From positions 4,124,501 through 4,188,500 of the forward strand of contig NZ_CP109599.1 of assembly GCF_036231945.1 (NCBI RefSeq): 64,000 bases of DNA, read 5' to 3'. This stretch comes from Streptomyces sp. NBC_01429 (GTDB lineage: Bacteria; Actinomycetota; Actinomycetes; Streptomycetales; Streptomycetaceae). Below are positions 51,993 through 61,869 of the stretch, piece after piece. A model generated the notes under the pieces. The model made no database searches. It had not been told where the DNA came from and was given only the letters and a program-made list of their open reading frames with translations. Both the position numbers and the translations under genes were made by a program. Each line of letters begins with the position of its first letter. The stretch's first letter is position 1.

Positions 51993-53293
51993 GCAGTGCC
52001 GTCTCCGTCACCCTGCCCGGCGATCCGCCCGGTGGCCGCCGCGCCGCCTGGGTCTGGGGCATCGGCGTCGCCGTCTACTTCGTCGCCGTCATCTTCCGTA
52101 CGAGCCTGGGGGTGGCCGGTCTCGACGCCGCCGACCGGTTCCAGGTAAACGCCTCGGCCCTGTCGACCTTCTCCATCCTCCAACTGCTCGTGTACGCGGG
52201 CATGCAGATACCCGTCGGCCTCATGGTCGACCGGCTCGGCACCAAGAAGGTGCTCACGCTGGGCGTGGTCCTCTTCACCGTCGGACAGCTGGGCTTCGCC
52301 TTCTCCCCCTCGTACGGCACGGCCCTCGCCTCCCGCGCGCTGCTCGGCTGCGGCGACGCGATGACGTTCATCAGCGTGCTGCGGCTCGGCACCCGCTGGT
52401 TCCCGGCCCGCCGCGGGCCGATGATCGCTCAGATCGCCGCCCTCTTCGGCATGGCCGGCAACCTCGTCTCCACCATCTTCATCTCCCGCACCCTGCACGG
52501 CCTCGGCTGGACGACCACCTTCGCCGGCAGCGCGCTCGCCGGGGTGGCCGTGCTCGTCCTGATGCTCCTCTTCCTCAAGGACCACCCGGAGGGCCACGAG
52601 CCGCCGCCCGCCGAACACGCGGGCGCCGCCTACGTACGGAGGCAGATCAGCGCGTCCTGGCGCGAGCCCGGCACCCGGCTCGGGATGTGGGTGCACTTCA
52701 CCACCCAGTTCCCCGCGATGTTCTTCCTGCTGCTGTGGGGGATGCCGTTCCTCGTGGAGGCGCAGGGCCTGTCGCGCGCCGTCGCGGGTGAGCTGCTCAC
52801 CCTGATCGTGCTCTCCAACATGGTCGTCGGCCTGGTGTACGGGCAGGTCATCGCCCGGCACCACGCGGCCAGGACCCCGCTCGCGCTGGGGACCGTCGCT
52901 GCGACCGCGCTGCTCTGGGCGGCCACGCTGCTGAACTCCGGCGCGCACGCCCCGATGTGGCTGCTGATCGCGCTCTGCGCGGTCCTCGGGGCGTGCGGTC
53001 CCGCGTCGATGATCGGTTTCGACTTCGCCCGGCCGGCGAACCCGCCGGAGCGTCAGGGAACGGCCTCCGGAATCGTCAACATGGGCGGTTTCGTCGCCTC
53101 GATGACGACGCTGCTCGCGGTCGGCGTGATCCTGGACGCGACCGGCGACAACTACCGGATCGCCTTCTCGTCCGTCTTCGTCCTCGAAGCGATCGGGGTC
53201 GTACAGATCCTGCGGCTGCGCGACCGCACGGCCCGCCGGGAGCGGGAGCGGCTGGTGGCGAGCCGGGTGGAGGCCGTGCACGTACCCGTGTGA
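51989..53293 (+). CDS. Major facilitator superfamily transporter
   Basis: 434 residues, about 12 membrane helices. The MFS loop motif appears as GLMVDRLGTKKVLTLGVVLF. GTG start overlaps the regulator stop. Substrate unknown; the pairing with an FCD regulator suggests an organic acid or similar. Confidence 0.9.
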   Translation: MSSAVSVTLPGDPPGGRRAAWVWGIGVAVYFVAVIFRTSLGVAGLDAADRFQVNASALSTFSILQLLVYAGMQIPVGLMVDRLGTKKVLTLGVVLFTVGQLGFAFSPSYGTALASRALLGCGDAMTFISVLRLGTRWFPARRGPMIAQIAALFGMAGNLVSTIFISRTLHGLGWTTTFAGSALAGVAVLVLMLLFLKDHPEGHEPPPAEHAGAAYVRRQISASWREPGTRLGMWVHFTTQFPAMFFLLLWGMPFLVEAQGLSRAVAGELLTLIVLSNMVVGLVYGQVIARHHAARTPLALGTVAATALLWAATLLNSGAHAPMWLLIALCAVLGACGPASMIGFDFARPANPPERQGTASGIVNMGGFVASMTTLLAVGVILDATGDNYRIAFSSVFVLEAIGVVQILRLRDRTARRERERLVASRVEAVHVPV

Positions 53294-53313
53294 GGCCGTG
53301 CACGTACCCGTGT
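53270..53313. repeat. 22-bp tandem duplication across the MFS stop codon
   Basis: Two exact copies of a 22-base unit (53270-53291, 53292-53313) beginning GAGGCCGTGCACG. The first encodes the last residues of the transporter. Confidence 0.9.
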
Positions 53314-53418
53314 GAGGCCGGGTGCGTGCGTGCGGCCGGGGGGGGCCTCGGTTCCCGGGGCGCGGTGCGTGATGCGTGATGCGCAGGTTCAGCACGCCCG
53401 CGCGCAGCGCCTACGCGC

Positions 53419-54243
53419 CTACGGCGTCACCGCGAACTCGCGCAGGATCGCCGCCGCCAGCTCCTCGTCACCGTCGATCTTGATCTGGTCGGCGACCGCC
53501 GCCGGCCGGACCCGCCCGCACGCCAGCCGGAAGTACGTGTCCCAGTCCGTCGCCAGCGTCACCACGGGACCGAGCGACGGTGAACCGTCGATCGAGCCGC
53601 GCCCGTCCGCGTTCACCCTGACCGTACGGAGGAACTCCAGAGGGCCCGTCACATCGATCACGACCGCCGAATTCGGCGGCGCCCCCGCGTCCTTGGCCAC
53701 CACCTTCGGCAGCGCGGCCAGCAGCACGTCCCGGGCGACCAGGGCGCCGGGGGAGTCGATGTTGCCGGGCTTGCTGAGCGTCGTCCGCAGATCCTGCTCG
53801 TGCACCCAGAGGTCGAACGCCCGCGCCCGCATGGCGGATTCCAGGGTCTGCTGGGTGCGCAGCGGCGCCGGGACCATGGTCTCGGGCGAGCGGGTCTCGT
53901 TCCTCATCTGCCGGTTGCGGCGGATGATCGTGTACTCCAGCTCCGAGACGATCTCCGGCGCGGTGTGGTGGCGCCGGACGTCGACCTGCATCTCCATGTA
54001 GCGGGTGAACTCGCTCTGCACATGGTAGAGATCGCGTGGCAGCGAGTGAATGGGCCGTGGATCCCCGAGCATCTCGCACTCCATGCCGATGACATGCGAG
54101 ACGATGTCCCGTACGGACCAGCCGGGGCACGGCGTGCGCCGGTTCCACTCGCCTTCGACGAGTGGCTGCACCAGCTCGACTATGGCCTCGATGGAATGGG
54201 TCCAGGCATCGGCGTAGTTCTGAAGGCTGGGATGGACGGTCAC
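53419..54243 (-). CDS. Maleylpyruvate isomerase-family (mycothiol-dependent, DinB-like) protein
   Basis: 274 residues. N-terminal four-helix MDMPI domain with TPCPGWSVRDIVSHVIGME carrying a metal-ligand His, RAFDLWVHEQDLR with the others, and a C-terminal SCP2-like domain. Members are mycothiol-dependent enzymes or of unknown use; no specific substrate is evident. Confidence 0.85.
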   Translation of the reverse strand: MTVHPSLQNYADAWTHSIEAIVELVQPLVEGEWNRRTPCPGWSVRDIVSHVIGMECEMLGDPRPIHSLPRDLYHVQSEFTRYMEMQVDVRRHHTAPEIVSELEYTIIRRNRQMRNETRSPETMVPAPLRTQQTLESAMRARAFDLWVHEQDLRTTLSKPGNIDSPGALVARDVLLAALPKVVAKDAGAPPNSAVVIDVTGPLEFLRTVRVNADGRGSIDGSPSLGPVVTLATDWDTYFRLACGRVRPAAVADQIKIDGDEELAAAILREFAVTP

Positions 54244-54428
54244 GGGACCCCTCGGCGGTTCTGCGGTACGCGGGCTGGCTTGCTAGGCGGGCGGGCTACG
54301 GCTGTACGGCTGCGGGCTGCGTAGGAGGCTCGGCAGCTAAGTTACGCTGCCCGATGGCACCCCGGCAGTGCTTTCGTGTGACGATCGTAGGCCCGTGTTG
54401 ACGGCTCGAATGCCAGGACGGTGGTACT

Positions 54429-55244
54429 GTGCGCGCTTCCCTGCTCCAGATCGCAGTAGACCCGGGCGAATCGGCCGATTCCCGCAGGCGCCGTGTTGCC
54501 ACGCTGGTACGGGAGCAGCGTGGCGTCGATCTCGTCGTCCTGCCGGAGCTGTGGCCCGTCGGGGCGTTCGCGTACGAATCCTTCGCCGAGGAGGCGGAAC
54601 CGGCCGACGGTCCGACGTTCGCGGCGGTGTCGCGGGCGGCCCGCGACGCGGCGGTCTGGCTGCACGCCGGTTCGGTGGTCGAGCGGGCGGGGGACGGCCG
54701 GCTGTACAACACCTCGCTCGTCATCTCCCCCGCCGGTGAGCTGGTCCGTACGTACCGCAAGATCCACCGCTTCGGCTTCGACAAGGGCGAGGCGACGCTG
54801 ATGGACGCGGGCGACACGCTCGTCACCGTGGACGTGCCCGCGAGCGGCTCCCGGCCGCGGACCACGCTCGGCCTCGCCACCTGCTACGACCTGCGCTTCC
54901 CCGAACTGTTCCGCGGCCTGGTCGACGCGGGCGCGCAACTGCTCGTCGTCCCCGCCGGCTGGCCCGCCCGCCGGCGCTCGCACTGGACGCTGCTGGCGCG
55001 GGCCCGCGCCGTGGAGAACCAGGCGTACGTCCTGGCCTGCGCCACCGCCGGTACGCACGCGGGCGTGGAGCAGTCGGGCCACAGCGTGGTCGTGGACCCC
55101 TGGGGCGAGGTACTCGCCGAGGCGGGGACGGGCGAGGAGGTGCTGACGGTCGAATTCGACCCCGGTACGGTCGCCACGACCCGCGAGCGGTTCCCGGTGC
55201 TGCGGGACCGGAGGCTGGGACTGGCCCCTCCGTCCGGCGCCTGA
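54429..55244 (+). CDS. Nitrilase-superfamily carbon-nitrogen hydrolase
   Basis: 271 residues, cytoplasmic. Catalytic triad: Glu in VVLPELWPVG, Lys in RTYRKIHRFGFDKGE, Cys in LATCYDLRFPELF. The pattern is nearest the omega-amidase group. GTG start with almost no leader; TTGACG at 54398 is a possible -35. Confidence 0.9.
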   Translation: MRASLLQIAVDPGESADSRRRRVATLVREQRGVDLVVLPELWPVGAFAYESFAEEAEPADGPTFAAVSRAARDAAVWLHAGSVVERAGDGRLYNTSLVISPAGELVRTYRKIHRFGFDKGEATLMDAGDTLVTVDVPASGSRPRTTLGLATCYDLRFPELFRGLVDAGAQLLVVPAGWPARRRSHWTLLARARAVENQAYVLACATAGTHAGVEQSGHSVVVDPWGEVLAEAGTGEEVLTVEFDPGTVATTRERFPVLRDRRLGLAPPSGA

Positions 55245-55290
55245 CGACGGGCCGTCACGATGTGACGCCCCGCCACAGCGGCGCGCGTCG

Positions 55291-55785
55291 TCAGTCGTCC
55301 TCGCGTTCCTTCTCCGCCATCCGGATCACGCACACCGCCACCGCGATCAGCAGCGCGTGGTCCGCGTCCTCCCGTACGACATCCACCCCGTACGTCTCCC
55401 GCACCCGCAGCCAGCGGCGCGAGATGTGCGCCAGCAGCTCGCCGTCGTACTCGACCGCGAACTCCCGGTCGAGGATCTTCCCGCTCACATCCAGCTCGCT
55501 GCCGTCGGCGAGGCTCACGCGGTAGTGGTTGCGCAGCAGCGAGAGGCGCTTCTTGCGGATGGTCGCGAGCGTCTCGTCGTCCCGCTCGATGGTCATCGTG
55601 TCCCGCAGGCTGATCAGCTTCTTGCGGAGCGTGATCAGCACCCGACCCGAGGGGTCCTTCAGCTCCAGGGTGTCCCGCAGGCGCAGCGCCTTGCCGTCGA
55701 CGAGGAAGGCCTGCCGGCCCTGCTCGTCCTCGATCCAGTAGTCGTCGCCGATCGCGAAGATCTTGTCGCGCACGAGATATTTCAT
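55291..55785 (-). CDS. LURP-one/scramblase-like protein
   Basis: 164 residues. The LOR beta-barrel pattern YLVRDKIFAIGDDYWIEDEQ and DGKALRLRDTLELKDPSGRV. No catalytic motif is known for the family; lipid binding is suspected. Confidence 0.85.
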   Translation of the reverse strand: MKYLVRDKIFAIGDDYWIEDEQGRQAFLVDGKALRLRDTLELKDPSGRVLITLRKKLISLRDTMTIERDDETLATIRKKRLSLLRNHYRVSLADGSELDVSGKILDREFAVEYDGELLAHISRRWLRVRETYGVDVVREDADHALLIAVAVCVIRMAEKEREDD

Positions 55786-55949
55786 GCCGAACGCCTACCC
55801 CGGAGAAGCGGTCCGACGACCGTACGGGGGCGGGTGCACGCGTACGGGTGGTGCGGTCTCTCCCGGAGAGGCCCCCGGAGAGGCCCCGGGGAGCCCCCGG
55901 AGAGGCACCTCCCGCAGGTGCGCCGGCGGCGGAGTGGCACCCTTGATTC

Positions 55950-57818
55950 ATGAACGATGCGACTCCCGCCCCCGCCCGTCGCGCCCGCGTGCGCGCCCCC
56001 GAACTGATCGGCAAGGGCGGCTGGCTCAATACGGGTGACACCGCCTATACCCTCGCGGACCTGCGGGGACGCATCGTGATTCTCGATTTCTGGACGTTCT
56101 GCTGCATCAACTGTCTGCACGTGCTGGACGAGCTGCGCGAGCTGGAGGAGAAGCACCGGGACACGGTGGTGATCATCGGCGTCCACTCGCCGAAGTTCGT
56201 GCACGAGGCCGAGCACCGGGCGGTCGTGGACGCCGTGGAGCGCTACCAGGTGCACCACCCCGTGCTGGACGATCCCGAGCTGGCGACCTGGAAGCAGTAC
56301 GCCGTACGGGCCTGGCCCACGCTCGTCGTGATCGACCCCGAGGGGTACGTCGTCGCCCAGCACGCGGGCGAGGGGCACGCGCACGCCATCGAGAGGCTCG
56401 TGACGGAGCTGGAGGCGGAGCACGCGGGCAAGGGGACCCTGCGGCGCGGGGACGGGCCGTACGTGGAGCCGGAGGCCGTGGCGAGCGATCTGCGCTTCCC
56501 GGGGAAGGTGCTGGTGCTGCCGGACGGGAACTTCCTCGTCTCGGACTCCACCCGCCATCAGCTGGTCGAGCTGGCGCCGGACGGCGAGCGGGTCGTACGG
56601 CGGATCGGCGGCGGTGAGCGCGGCTTCGGCGCCGACGCGTTCAGCGAGCCGCAGGGGCTCGCCCTGCTGCCCGACGGCAAGGTGATCGTCGCGGACACCG
56701 TGAACCACGCGCTGCGGACGTACGACCCGGTCAGCGGCGCGATCGAGACCGTCGCAGGGACCGGCAGGCAGTGGTGGCAGGGGTCGCCGGTCTCGGGGCC
56801 CGCGCCGGAGGTGGACCTCTCCTCGCCGTGGGACGTCGCCTGGTGGGCGGACCGGGTGTGGATCGCCATGGCCGGGGTCCACCAGCTGTGGACGTACGAC
56901 CCGGCCGCCGGAACCGTGGAGGTCGCGGCCGGTACGACCAACGAGGGGCTGGTCGACGGGGCCGCCGCCGAGGCGTGGTTCGCCCAGCCGTCCGGGCTCG
57001 CGCCGAGCGCGGACGGGGACCGGCTGTGGGTGGCCGACTCGGAGAACAGCGCGCTGCGTTACGTGGAGCGCGAGGGCGACGGGTTCGTCGTGCGCACCGC
57101 CGTCGGCACCGGCCTCTTCGACTTCGGCCACCGGGACGGCGCGGCGGAGCAGGCCCTGTTCCAGCACCCGCTGGGCGTCACCGCGCTGCCGGACGGCTCG
57201 GTCGCCGTCTCCGACACGTACAACCACGCGCTGCGCCGCTTCGACCCGGCGACCGGCGAGGTGACCACGCTCGCGACCGATCTGCGGGAGCCGAGCGACG
57301 CCGTGCTCGTCGGCGAGGACATCGTGGTGGTCGAGTCCGCGCGCCACCGGCTGACCCGGCTGCGGCTGCCGGACGAGGCGGTGCGCGTCGAGTCCGTCGC
57401 CCACCGCACCCGGCGGGCCGCGACCGAGGTGGCCCCCGGCGCGCTCCGGCTGGACATCGTCTTCTCCGCGCCGACCGGCCAGAAGCTCGACACCCGCTAC
57501 GGCCCGTCGACCCGGCTGCTCGTCTCCGCCACCCCGCCCGAGCTGCTGGCGGACGGCGCGGGGGCCGGTACGGATCTGAGCCGGGAACTGGTGCTGGCGG
57601 GCCCGGACAGCGGTGTCACGGAGGGCGTGCTGCACGTCTCCGCGATGGCGGCCTCCTGCGACGACGACCCGCTGAACGAGTACCCGGCCTGCCATGTGCA
57701 CCAACAGGACTGGGGCGTCCCCGTACACGTGACGGAGGCGGGGACGTCCCGGCTGGGGCTCGTCCTGGCCGGTCTCGACGCGGGTCCCGACGCCGGTCCC
57801 GACGCCGAAGGGGCCTGA
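55950..57818 (+). CDS. Thioredoxin-like and NHL-repeat protein
   Basis: 622 residues. A thioredoxin-fold domain (about 30-160) with the redox pair in TFCCINCLHVLDEL, then six or so NHL beta-propeller repeats (for example GLALLPDGKVIVADTVNHAL, RLWVADSENSALRYV) and a C-terminal domain. No signal peptide, so probably cytoplasmic. The human relative is NHLRC2. Role in bacteria unknown. Confidence 0.9.
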   Translation: MNDATPAPARRARVRAPELIGKGGWLNTGDTAYTLADLRGRIVILDFWTFCCINCLHVLDELRELEEKHRDTVVIIGVHSPKFVHEAEHRAVVDAVERYQVHHPVLDDPELATWKQYAVRAWPTLVVIDPEGYVVAQHAGEGHAHAIERLVTELEAEHAGKGTLRRGDGPYVEPEAVASDLRFPGKVLVLPDGNFLVSDSTRHQLVELAPDGERVVRRIGGGERGFGADAFSEPQGLALLPDGKVIVADTVNHALRTYDPVSGAIETVAGTGRQWWQGSPVSGPAPEVDLSSPWDVAWWADRVWIAMAGVHQLWTYDPAAGTVEVAAGTTNEGLVDGAAAEAWFAQPSGLAPSADGDRLWVADSENSALRYVEREGDGFVVRTAVGTGLFDFGHRDGAAEQALFQHPLGVTALPDGSVAVSDTYNHALRRFDPATGEVTTLATDLREPSDAVLVGEDIVVVESARHRLTRLRLPDEAVRVESVAHRTRRAATEVAPGALRLDIVFSAPTGQKLDTRYGPSTRLLVSATPPELLADGAGAGTDLSRELVLAGPDSGVTEGVLHVSAMAASCDDDPLNEYPACHVHQQDWGVPVHVTEAGTSRLGLVLAGLDAGPDAGPDAEGA

Positions 57819-57862
57819 GGCAGGGGCCCGAGGCAGGGGCCCGAGGATCGGAAGCCCGCGGA

Positions 57863-58084
57863 TCAGAAGCCCGTACGGTCGTCCCGCTCCACCACCGTCG
57901 GGGCGACCGGGGAGATGATCCGCCGGCGGCGGGCGATGCTGACGAAGGTGGCGATGCCGATGATGCCGACCGCCATCATGATCACGCCGACCAGATCGAG
58001 GTTGACGCTGTCGACCTCCCAGTCGGTCGCGAACGTGAGGATCGCGCCCACCGCGATGAGGAGTATGCAGCCGCCTATGCCCAT
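57863..58084 (-). CDS. Small two-helix membrane protein (DUF6458-like)
   Basis: 73 residues: GGCILLIAVGAILTFATDWE, VDLVGVIMM-like second helix, and a charged tail RRRRIISPVAP. ATG 58084 follows AGGAGG. Confidence 0.75.
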   Translation of the reverse strand: MGIGGCILLIAVGAILTFATDWEVDSVNLDLVGVIMMAVGIIGIATFVSIARRRRIISPVAPTVVERDDRTGF

Positions 58085-58201
58085 GGATCCCGCCTCCTGA
58101 AGAAGAGTGGTGGCCGTACCGGGCCGTTGCATCGGGTACCCCGGTGCGCAACACCCATGCGGGCGACGGGATTTCGGCGGTCGGCGGCGCCCGGCGGGCG
58201 G

Positions 58202-59503
58202 TCAGCTCTCCAGGAACGCCGCCAGCGCGTTCGCCAGCAGATACGGGTCGTCCGCCCCGCACAGCTCGCGCGCGCTGTGCATCGACAGGATCGCCACCCC
58301 GATGTCGACGGTCTGAATGCCGTGCCGCGCCGCCGTGATCGGGCCGATCGTCGTGCCGCACGGCATCGAGTTGTTGGAGACGAACGTCTGCCACGGCACG
58401 CCCGCCCGCTCGCACGCCGCCGCGAACACGGCCCGGCCGCTGCCGTCCGTCGCGTACCGCATGTTGACGTTGACCTTGAGGATCGGGCCGCCGTTGGCGC
58501 GCGGGTGGTGCGTGGGGTCGTGGCGGTCGACGTAGTTCGGGTGCACGGCGTGGCCGGTGTCCGACGAGAGACAGATCGTTCCCGCGAAGGCCCGCGCGCG
58601 GTCCTCGAACGTACCGCCGCGCGAGAGCACCGAGCGCTCCAGCACCGTACCGAGCAGCGGTCCGTCCGCGCCGGTGTCCGACTGCGAGCCGTTCTCCTCG
58701 TGGTCGAAGGCGGCGAGCACCGGGATGTACGGGAGGGAGCCGCCCTCGGCGGCCGTGACGACGGCGGCCAGCGCCGCCGTACCCGCGTGCACCGACAGCA
58801 GGTTGTCCATCCGGGGCCCGGCCACCAGCTCGCGGTCGCGGCCGAGGTACGCGGGCGGCTCGATGGCGTGCGCCATCAGGTCCCAGCCGGTGACCTCCGC
58901 CGCGTCGACGCCCGACTCCTCCGCCACGAAGCGGATCAGATCGCCCTCCTCGGGCTCCCCGAGCCCCCAGATCGGCTGCATGTGGCGCTGCCGGTCCAGC
59001 TTGAGCCCGTCCGTGTTCACCGAGCGGTCGAGGTGCACGGCGAGCTGGGGGACGCGCAGCAGCGGGCGGTCGATGTCGACCAGCCGGTGCGAGCCGTCGC
59101 GCAGGGAGATCCGGCCCGCGAGGCCCAGATCGCGGTCGAGCCAGGTGTTGAGGAGCGTCCCGCCGTAGATCTCGACGGCGATCTGGCGCCAGCCGTACGA
59201 ACCGGTGTCCGGACGCGGTTTCACTCGCAGATTGGGTGAGTCCGTGTGCGCGCCGATGATCCGGAAGGGGGTGTGCGGTGCGGCGCCCTCCGGCACGAAC
59301 CAGGCGATGAGCGCCCCGCCGCGCAGCACGAACCGTCCGCCCGTGGACCCGTCCCAGGCGTCCGTCTCCCGCACCTGACGGAAGCCCGCCTTCTCCAGGC
59401 GCTCGGCGGCGTTGGCCACGGCGTGGTACGGCGACGGACTGGCCGCGAGGAAGGACATGAGGTCGTCGGTGTGGCCGCGGTCGAAGCGGGCGGAAGTGCT
59501 CAT
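58202..59503 (-). CDS. M18-family metalloaminopeptidase
   Basis: 433 residues. Two-zinc ligands in IIGAHTDSPNLRVKP, AAFDHEENGSQSDTGADGPL and later CLSSDTGHAVHPN and SMHSARELC. Removes N-terminal acidic or neutral residues, cytoplasmic. ATG 59503 fixes the normal start (MSTSARFDRGHTDD). Confidence 0.93.
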   Translation of the reverse strand: MSTSARFDRGHTDDLMSFLAASPSPYHAVANAAERLEKAGFRQVRETDAWDGSTGGRFVLRGGALIAWFVPEGAAPHTPFRIIGAHTDSPNLRVKPRPDTGSYGWRQIAVEIYGGTLLNTWLDRDLGLAGRISLRDGSHRLVDIDRPLLRVPQLAVHLDRSVNTDGLKLDRQRHMQPIWGLGEPEEGDLIRFVAEESGVDAAEVTGWDLMAHAIEPPAYLGRDRELVAGPRMDNLLSVHAGTAALAAVVTAAEGGSLPYIPVLAAFDHEENGSQSDTGADGPLLGTVLERSVLSRGGTFEDRARAFAGTICLSSDTGHAVHPNYVDRHDPTHHPRANGGPILKVNVNMRYATDGSGRAVFAAACERAGVPWQTFVSNNSMPCGTTIGPITAARHGIQTVDIGVAILSMHSARELCGADDPYLLANALAAFLES

Positions 59504-59766
59504 GGGGTTCACCCTAACGACGGGTTCCGGCACCGGGCCGCGCACCGGTTGTAACGGCAGGTGCCAAGGGCGGACAAGCTCCGCACATGGGTGGATCAGG
59601 CCCGGCCCGAGGGCGGAGGAGCGGGACAGACAGCGGGACAGACTGCGGCACCGGCGCCGGAGGCGGAGAGACGGGGAGGCGGAGAGACGGACACGCCGGG
59701 CAGCGAAACGGGCACGGGCGCGGGCACCGGCACCGGCACGCGCACCGACGGAGAGGCGGACACAGA

Positions 59767-59796
59767 TGTGGGCACTTCTCGTGAGAAGTGCCCACA
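59767..59796 (-). terminator. 30-base perfect palindrome after the acyl-CoA dehydrogenase gene
   Basis: TGTGGGCACTTCTC (59767-59780) and GAGAAGTGCCCACA (59783-59796) with GT between. It lies 47 bases past the dehydrogenase stop. The rest of the 59504-59842 spacer is GGCACGGGC-like microrepeats. Confidence 0.85.
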
Positions 59797-59842
59797 CCCG
59801 GCGCCCGGGATCGTGCCGTATCCCTGCTGGGCCGTAGCCCTG

Positions 59843-61669
59843 CTAGAAGGCCGCCTCGTCCAGCTCCATCAGCGAGTTGTCGACCGACTCGGCGAGCAGC
59901 CGCTCCGTCGCGACCCCCGGCAGCACGTTCGCCGCGAAGAACTTCGCCGCCGCGATCTTGCCCTGGTAGAACGCCACGTCCTTCGCCGCGGCCGTCTCCA
60001 GCTTCTCCGCGGCCACGGCGGCCCCGCGCAGCAGCAGATAGCCGACGATCACGTCGCCGGAGGCCATCAGCAGCCGCGTCGTGTTGAGCCCGACCTTGTA
60101 GATGTTCTTGACGTCCTCACCGGTGGCGGTCAGGTCGGTCAGCATCCGGGCGACGATCGCCTCCAGGTCGCCGGCCGCCCTGGCGAGCGCCTCCCGGGCG
60201 GGAGCCAGCTCCGAGCCGCCGGTGCCGACCGCGAGGAACGTCTTGATCTCCTCGGAGACCGTGTTCAGCGCCTGGCCCTGGTCGCGGACGACCTTGCGGA
60301 AGAAGAAGTCCTGGCCCTGGATCGCCGTGGTGCCCTCGTAGAGGGTGTCGATCTTGGCGTCCCGGATGTACTGCTCGACCGGGTACTCCTGGAGGTAGCC
60401 GGAGCCGCCGAACGTCTGGAGCGACTGGGCGAGCTGCTCGTACGACCGCTCGGAGCCGTAGCCCTTGACGATCGGCAGCAGCAGGTCGTTCAGCCCGTGC
60501 AGCGCCTTGGCGTTCTCGCCCTCGGCCTCCTTGACGGCGATCTCGTCCTGGACCGACGCGGTGTACATGACGAGCGCGCGCATGCCCTCCGCGTACGCCT
60601 TCTGCGTCATCAGCGAGCGGCGCACATCGGGGTGGTGCGTGATGGTGACCTTGGGCGCGGCCTTGTCCGTGAACTGCGCCAGGTCGGGGCCCTGGACGCG
60701 CTCCTTGGCGTACTCCAGCGCGTTCAGATAGCCGGTGGAGAGGGTGGCGATGGCCTTCGTGCCGACCATCATCCGGGCGAACTCGATGATCCGGAACATC
60801 TGGCGGATGCCCTCGTGCTTGTCACCGATCAGCCAGCCCTTGGCGGGGTGGCGGTCGCCGAAGGTCATCTCGCACGTGTTGGACGCCTTGAGGCCCATCT
60901 TGTGCTCGACGTTCGTGGCGTAGACGCCGTTGCGCGCGCCCAGTTCGCCGGTCTCCCAGTCGAACTCGTACTTCGGTACGAGGAAGAGCGACAGGCCCTT
61001 CGTGCCGGGACCGGCGCCCTCGGGGCGGGCGAGGACGTAGTGAAGGATGTTCTCCGACATGTCGTGCTCACCGGAGGTGATGAAGCGCTTCACGCCCTCG
61101 ATGTGCCAGGTGCCGTCCGCCTGCTCGACCGCCTTCGTGCGGCCCGCGCCGACGTCCGAGCCCGCGTCGGGCTCGGTGAGGACCATCGTGGAGCCCCACT
61201 GTTTCTCGACGGCGATCGCGGCGGCCTTCTTCTGCGCCTCGTTGCCCTCCTCGAAGAGGATGCCGGCGAAGGCCGGGCCCGACGCGTACATCCATACGGC
61301 GGGGTTCGCGCCGAGGAGCAGCTCCGCGTAGGCCCAGATCAGGGAGCGGGGCGACGGGGTGCCGCCGATCTCCTCCGGCAGGCCGAGCCGCCAGTACTCG
61401 GAGTCCATGTAGGACTGGTAGCTCTTCTTGAAGGCCGCGGGCACGGGAGCGGTGTTGGTCTCCGGGTCGAAGACCGGAGGGTTGCGGTCCGCCTCCACGA
61501 ACGACTCGGCGAGGTCGTTCTCCGCGAGGCGGACGACCTCGCCGAGGATGCTCTTGGCGGTCTCCACGTCCATGTCCGCGAAGGGACCCGTTCCGTACAG
61601 CTTGTCGCGCCCGAGGACCTCGAAGAGGTTGAACTCGATGTCGCGGAGATTCGACTTGTAGTGCCCCAT
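59843..61669 (-). CDS. Acyl-CoA dehydrogenase (long form)
   Basis: 608 residues, as in the FadE5/AcdA-like group with a C-terminal extension. FAD-binding MVLTEPDAGSDVGAGRT and WHIEGVKRFITSGEHD; catalytic Glu in DTLYEGTTAIQGQDFFFRK. First step of fatty acid beta-oxidation. The promoter region has TACC/GGTA palindromes suggesting a lipid-responsive repressor. Confidence 0.94.
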   Translation of the reverse strand: MGHYKSNLRDIEFNLFEVLGRDKLYGTGPFADMDVETAKSILGEVVRLAENDLAESFVEADRNPPVFDPETNTAPVPAAFKKSYQSYMDSEYWRLGLPEEIGGTPSPRSLIWAYAELLLGANPAVWMYASGPAFAGILFEEGNEAQKKAAAIAVEKQWGSTMVLTEPDAGSDVGAGRTKAVEQADGTWHIEGVKRFITSGEHDMSENILHYVLARPEGAGPGTKGLSLFLVPKYEFDWETGELGARNGVYATNVEHKMGLKASNTCEMTFGDRHPAKGWLIGDKHEGIRQMFRIIEFARMMVGTKAIATLSTGYLNALEYAKERVQGPDLAQFTDKAAPKVTITHHPDVRRSLMTQKAYAEGMRALVMYTASVQDEIAVKEAEGENAKALHGLNDLLLPIVKGYGSERSYEQLAQSLQTFGGSGYLQEYPVEQYIRDAKIDTLYEGTTAIQGQDFFFRKVVRDQGQALNTVSEEIKTFLAVGTGGSELAPAREALARAAGDLEAIVARMLTDLTATGEDVKNIYKVGLNTTRLLMASGDVIVGYLLLRGAAVAAEKLETAAAKDVAFYQGKIAAAKFFAANVLPGVATERLLAESVDNSLMELDEAAF

Positions 61670-61727
61670 GGCGACGACTCCGTATGGTCCGTGGTCCGTA
61701 AGGATCGGGAAGGCGGTTTCCTCATAC

Positions 61728-61775
61728 CTACCGGCGAGTACCAGCGGGTAGCTACGATGATGCTACCCATGGGTA
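61728..61775. promoter_or_regulatory. Palindromic operator region of the acyl-CoA dehydrogenase gene
   Basis: GGGTAGC (61746-61752) pairs with GCTACCC (61762-61768), and TACCCATGGGTA (61764-61775) is a perfect 12-bp palindrome. Further TACC at 61728 and 61738. It lies 59-106 bases upstream of ATG 61669. Confidence 0.65.
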
Positions 61776-61869
61776 ATAAGATGCAACCCCGGACCCCGTT
61801 CATGTGACGAGGTGAACGACGGGACGGGCGCGGCCCGCGGGGTCGGCATTCCTCAGTACTCTTGCGCTC

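Noticed and set aside
55782..58415. Long minus-strand open frame opposite the NHL gene
   Set aside because: It is a G+C-driven shadow: His/Arg/Gly-rich, no domain, while the plus strand carries clear thioredoxin and NHL motifs.
59561..61807. Long plus-strand open frame opposite the acyl-CoA dehydrogenase
   Set aside because: Low-complexity Arg/Leu/Asp composition and full overlap with an unambiguous minus-strand enzyme.
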